Assembly (NCBI GenBank): GCA_004173515.1
Contig: SECN01000068.1
Span: 1-35,922, forward strand
Source of the DNA: Myxococcaceae bacterium
GTDB taxonomy: Bacteria > Myxococcota > Myxococcia > Myxococcales > Myxococcaceae
Length of the DNA stretch: 35,922 nt
Direction: 5' to 3'
Shown here: positions 32,964-35,922 of the stretch, piece by piece
Layout: every line of letters starts with the position of its first letter
How positions within the stretch are numbered: the first letter of the stretch is position 1
Translations under genes and position numbers: made by a program
Notes under the pieces: generated by a model
Databases searched by the model: none
The model's input: only the letters and a program-made list of their open reading frames with translations
What the model was told of the DNA's origin: nothing

Positions 32964-33868
32964 GCAAACAGTTTCCCCACGTCCAGCTTCGCTCCAGGAG
33001 CGGCGCGCTCGCAGCGCGTGATGGCGTTGCCCTGTCCTTCTTCATCCACCGCGACCACAAAGAGGTAGCCCCCGCCATCTGGCGAGCGTTGGAAACCTTC
33101 CTAAATGCCATCCCACCCAAGACACTGAACTGGTACGTCTCGGAAGAGGGCGACATGGATCCCCTCGACAACGAGGGCTGGGAGATCATCCGCAAGAAGA
33201 TGCTTGAACGCATCTGGGGACTCGCGTGGAACGTCGAACTGTCGGAAAGTCCCAGCGAAGTCGGTGGCTACCAGTTCGAGTATTACGGCAAGAAACTCGA
33301 TGCGCCGGTCGGGCTTTACGGCGGAGCCCCTGTCACCGCGGTGTCCTTCACCTTCCCCACCGAGTACCTGCTGGAGCATGGCCCCGACCACCTGCGCGCC
33401 CTGGCCTTCAAACTGGCATGGGAGCTGCCCTTCAGCTTCGGCTACGCCAGCTTCGCCATCGTCGCCCCCCACGGAAACTGGGGCACAGGGGACCATCTCG
33501 ACACGCTCCGTGAGCGCTACCTGGGCCTCGACCTTGACCACGTGAGCAGGACGAGCGACGTCATTGGCACCCACGCCCGGAGCGCCTCCTGGCTCACCTT
33601 CCTGGGCCAACCCCTGCTCGGCCAACTCGGTGGCATCGAGCGCCTGCGAAGCGCCCTCCCCTTCCCGGAGGTCACCCTCCTCTCCCTGGACAGCCAACGC
33701 CTGCTCATCTCCCTGAGCGAGTGGCCCGAAGCCATCGACATCCAGCAGGGCGGCATCCCGCCCCAATACCGCGCACTGGCGCTCCGGTTGGAACCCCTCC
33801 TCTACGAAGAGCGCGCCGGCCTCCCCCCCCGCTACGAATACACCTGGCTCCGGCGCCTCTCACGCTAG
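32960..33868 (+). CDS. DUF3396-family immunity protein, copy 2
   Basis: A 302-residue paralogue of the immunity gene at 16348. The core motifs are conserved: GGYQFEYYGKKLD, FTFPTEYLLEHGPDHLRAL, GTHARSASWLTFLGQPLL, LISLSEWPEAIDIQ and GGIPPQYRALALRLEPLLY. Differences from copy 1 are concentrated in four patches: around residues 65-85, the loop after YYGKKLD, the loop HGNWGTGDH, and the C-terminal 15 residues. Changes grouped in surface loops would fit a change in toxin specificity. GTG 32960 overlaps the nuclease stop by four bases and has AGGAG 10 bases upstream, so the start is well supported. No signal peptide, so it should be cytoplasmic. Confidence 0.8.
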   Translation: MSKQFPHVQLRSRSGALAARDGVALSFFIHRDHKEVAPAIWRALETFLNAIPPKTLNWYVSEEGDMDPLDNEGWEIIRKKMLERIWGLAWNVELSESPSEVGGYQFEYYGKKLDAPVGLYGGAPVTAVSFTFPTEYLLEHGPDHLRALAFKLAWELPFSFGYASFAIVAPHGNWGTGDHLDTLRERYLGLDLDHVSRTSDVIGTHARSASWLTFLGQPLLGQLGGIERLRSALPFPEVTLLSLDSQRLLISLSEWPEAIDIQQGGIPPQYRALALRLEPLLYEERAGLPPRYEYTWLRRLSR

Positions 33869-33877
33869 AGGCGCCGG
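33850..33877. terminator. Perfect stem-loop across the immunity-gene stop codon
   Basis: CCGGCGCCTC (33850-33859) and GAGGCGCCGG (33868-33877) form a 10-bp perfect stem with an 8-base loop that contains most of the TAG stop. It lies between convergent genes; no T-run follows. Confidence 0.5.
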
Positions 33878-33887
33878 GCCCAGGACC

Positions 33888-35633
33888 TCAGAGCGCCTTC
33901 GGCCAGGGCGACAGCTTCTCCTGCTCGTACTTCCCGAGCAGCGCATGCGTCACCCTCGCCGCCTCTTCCACCTCCGCGCGGGGCAGTCCCTTTGGCAGCA
34001 CCTCAATCAGCGTCGGGAAGGGCGCGTCGTAGACGACGAGGTTTTCCATCTCCAGCGGGTCGGTCTGGAGGTCATAGAGCTCCCACTGGTCCGCGTGCTC
34101 CCCGGAAGGGTCGAACGTGCGCGCCAGCTTCCAGCGCGGCGTGCGCACGCAACGGACGTGGTTCGGCTGGCACACCGCGCCGGGCTTCAAGCCGGGCACA
34201 TGGCCCGCCCGCGTGCTCCCGTCGCGCAGCGCGTCCACCGCGCGCGTGTACACCGCGAACAGGGCATCGTCGTGCATCTGGTGCGGATCCCCGGTGCGCG
34301 GCAGGGGCTCCGTGATTTCATCGTCGGTGATGAAGAGCACGCCCTCGCGCGGCGTCCCGTCGGGCTCCGTCACGGTGTCGGATTCTCCGCGCGCCAGCGG
34401 GCTCAGGTCCGCGCCGACGAACGGGGGCACCGGACGGTGCAGCCGCAGGTCCGTGCGGATGGCCGCGACCTCCTCGCGCGGAATGCCCGCCAATCCCAAC
34501 AGCGTGGGCACGATGTCCACATGGCTCGTGAGCGCTTCAATCTGCCGCGTCGGCTGCGCCTCCGAGAACTGCACCACCAGCGGCACGTGCAGCGCCTCCT
34601 GGTAGGACGCGTGCCACTTCTCCATCAGGTAGCCGTGGGCCGCGCCGTACTCGCCGTGGTCGGAGAGGAACACCACCAGGGTGTCCTTCCGCAGGCCCGT
34701 GTCATCCAGCGTCTGGAGCACGCGCGCGATGTGCCCATCCACCAGGTGGATCAACCACGCGTAGTACTGCTGGAAGCGCAGCGCCGCCTCTTCCGGGTCC
34801 GCCGTGAGCTGGAAGGGGATGCCCGAGTTGAGGGTGACCTGCACCGGGTCGATGCTCTCGTTCGCCTGGTGCAGCGTCAGCCCCGTCTTCGACGCGAGCG
34901 CCAGGCCCACCTTGTAGGCGTAGTCCCGCTGGCAGCTCGGCTTGTTCGCCAGGGTGTCGCACAGGTTCGGCGGCACGTGCGCGTTCTCCTGCGGGAAGCC
35001 CTGCGGATTCAGCGGCATCGTGAACGTGCCCCCCACCGGTGTGGTGGACCACGAGGTCACGTCCGGAACATTCAGGGGCCGCAGCTTGGTGGAGTTCGGA
35101 TCCAACTGCCTCGGCAGGATGGGATACGTCGCGATGTCGTGGGGGTTCGTGAACGACGCGACCGCGAGCCACGGCTGCGCCTCCCCATCCGGCGGCGCCG
35201 CCCGGGGCGCGGAATAGGACTGGTTCGCCAGCGCCCGGTTGTAGGGCTGTCCCAACGCCATCCGGCGCAGGAAGTCACACGCGAGGTCCGCGAAGCCGAT
35301 GTCGCGGAAGGCCCCCAGGTTGTTGACGGAGGCCCCGTGCGGCTCCGGGTACGACAGCTCCCAGTCCTCGAAGCCATACCGCTTCAGCGAGTGCTCCGGC
35401 GGGTTGCTCACGTGCCACTTGCCGAAGTAGTGCGTGTGGTAGCCCGCCTTCTGGAACCAGTGCCCCAGCGTCGGAATCCCGTCCGCCGCGAGCCACGGGA
35501 AGGCCGCCGCATCACCGCTCTTGAACAGGCCGTCCGTCTGCGTCACGCCCGTGCGCGTGCCGTACTGCCCCGTGTAGATGACCGACCGGCTCGGCGTGCA
35601 GGCCGAGGCCGCGATGGTGTGGTTGCGGAACAC
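33888..35633 (-). CDS. Sulfatase (alkaline-phosphatase superfamily), N-terminally truncated
   Basis: The frame has the sulfatase signature CTPSR, whose Cys is converted to formylglycine. Other family features are GKWHVSNPPEHSL, ASFTNPHDI, FLSDHGEYGAAHG with metal-binding Asp-His, and ALHVPLVV. Family members cleave sulfate esters or, in some branches, phosphonates. The normal first 50 or so residues, with the metal-binding NVxxIxxD motif, are absent. The family-like sequence GFAALQKNAA can be read just ahead of the annotated GTG, up to about 35663. Beyond that it runs directly into histidine-kinase coding sequence. So the true gene start has been lost, and the GTG start given is only the first available codon. 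The remaining 581 residues look intact but would lack part of the active site. Confidence 0.8.
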   Translation of the reverse strand: MFRNHTIAASACTPSRSVIYTGQYGTRTGVTQTDGLFKSGDAAAFPWLAADGIPTLGHWFQKAGYHTHYFGKWHVSNPPEHSLKRYGFEDWELSYPEPHGASVNNLGAFRDIGFADLACDFLRRMALGQPYNRALANQSYSAPRAAPPDGEAQPWLAVASFTNPHDIATYPILPRQLDPNSTKLRPLNVPDVTSWSTTPVGGTFTMPLNPQGFPQENAHVPPNLCDTLANKPSCQRDYAYKVGLALASKTGLTLHQANESIDPVQVTLNSGIPFQLTADPEEAALRFQQYYAWLIHLVDGHIARVLQTLDDTGLRKDTLVVFLSDHGEYGAAHGYLMEKWHASYQEALHVPLVVQFSEAQPTRQIEALTSHVDIVPTLLGLAGIPREEVAAIRTDLRLHRPVPPFVGADLSPLARGESDTVTEPDGTPREGVLFITDDEITEPLPRTGDPHQMHDDALFAVYTRAVDALRDGSTRAGHVPGLKPGAVCQPNHVRCVRTPRWKLARTFDPSGEHADQWELYDLQTDPLEMENLVVYDAPFPTLIEVLPKGLPRAEVEEAARVTHALLGKYEQEKLSPWPKAL

Positions 35634-35922
35634 CGCCGCGTTCTTCTGGAGCGCCGCGAAGCCGGGGCGTCGCCGCCTGCGCCTCCGTGCGGCGGGGCAG
35701 CCAGACGTTGAAGGTGGAGCCCTGGCCGACGGTGCCCACCGACTCCGCCCAGATGCGGCCGCCGTGCTGCTCCACGATGCCCTGGCTGATGGTGAGCCCC
35801 AGCCCCAGCCCGCCGTACTTGCTGCCGTGCGCGCGGCCGAAGCGCTCGAAGATGAGGCGCTGCTTCTCGCTGGGGATGCCCACGCCCTGGTCCTTCACGG
35901 ACAGGTGCACGCCGGTGTCGCC
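35512..35922 (-). CDS. Sensor histidine kinase, C-terminal part (partial, and joined to foreign sequence)
   Basis: The frame enters from beyond the window. It shows the end of a HATPase domain: VKDQGVGIPSEKQRLIFERF (G1 and F boxes), GGLGLGLTISQGIVEQHGG (G2 box), then GQGSTFNVWLPRRTE, where such kinases normally end. This domain binds ATP for autophosphorylation in two-component signalling. After AQAATP (about 35672) the frame continues with non-kinase residues (RLRGAPEERGG) for about 50 codons. These are the sulfatase gene read in the wrong frame. The kinase's own stop codon is therefore missing, which matches the missing start of the sulfatase. Confidence 0.75.
   Translation of the reverse strand, partial: GDTGVHLSVKDQGVGIPSEKQRLIFERFGRAHGSKYGGLGLGLTISQGIVEQHGGRIWAESVGTVGQGSTFNVWLPRRTEAQAATPRLRGAPEERGGVPQPHHRGLGLHAEPVGHLHGAVRHAHGRDADGRPVQER

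Larger units (their letters stand above)
32127..33868 (+). repeat. Right copy of the toxin/immunity cassette (direct repeat, copy 2)
   Basis: Same-orientation paralogue of 15534-17262. The first 180 bases of the cassette are less alike than the rest. The best-matching parts are the nuclease-domain half of the first gene and the middle of the immunity gene. Confidence 0.8.

Noticed and set aside
15534..33868. Search for an integrase, transposase, tRNA attachment site or terminal inverted repeats for the island
   Set aside because: None seen. The only repeats framing the island are the toxin/immunity cassettes themselves.
33945..35711. 588-codon plus-strand frame opposite the sulfatase
   Set aside because: Shadow of the sulfatase, which has its signature CTPSR on the minus strand.

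Overview
The window is high-GC DNA (near 70% by eye) with the strong third-position G/C bias typical of the Myxococcaceae. The genes look myxobacterial: PilT paralogues, many lipoproteins, a solitary hrcA, and paired lipoprotein-nuclease and DUF3396 genes. A Corallococcus- or Myxococcus-like genome is the best guess. This is inference; there is no rRNA or tRNA in the window to confirm it.

Region 1 (1-15.5 kb, chromosomal housekeeping). In order: the end of a GNAT acetyltransferase; a reading frame joining two PilT-type ATPases; a small DUF5684-like membrane protein; a TonB-dependent receptor; a DinG/XPD-like helicase (minus); a two-gene minus-strand operon of an M50 protease and a zinc-ribbon membrane protein; two lipoproteins; a HAD phosphatase; a histone-H1-tailed basic protein (minus); a diacylglycerol-kinase-like lipid kinase; hrcA (minus); and an EamA transporter. 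Five of these genes (first pilT, TonB receptor, helicase, M50 protease, hrcA) each lack one compact block that is normally conserved. A sixth break joins a histidine kinase to a sulfatase at the right edge. The clean flanks on both sides suggest short deletions, either real or from assembly.

Region 2 (15.5-33.9 kb, accessory island). A complete class 1 DISARM anti-phage locus, drmD-drmMI-drmA-drmB-drmC (17370-30348), lies between two same-orientation copies of a two-gene cassette (15534-17262 and 32127-33868). Each cassette encodes a lipoprotein with a PD-(D/E)xK (VRR-NUC-like) nuclease domain, overlapped by a DUF3396-family immunity gene. A lipoprotein with two tandem DUF4394 repeats (minus) sits between DISARM and the second cassette. 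The cassettes form long diverged direct repeats that could excise, amplify or exchange the 16.6 kb between them. They resemble the SitA/SitI-type lipoprotein toxins that myxobacteria pass to kin by outer-membrane exchange, so phage defence and a likely kin-discrimination system are linked here.

Region 3 (33.9-35.9 kb). A sulfatase lacking its N-terminus and the end of a sensor histidine kinase, both on the minus strand and joined abruptly.

No CRISPR array, tRNA, rRNA, transposase or integrase was seen. No gap between genes exceeds about 215 bases.
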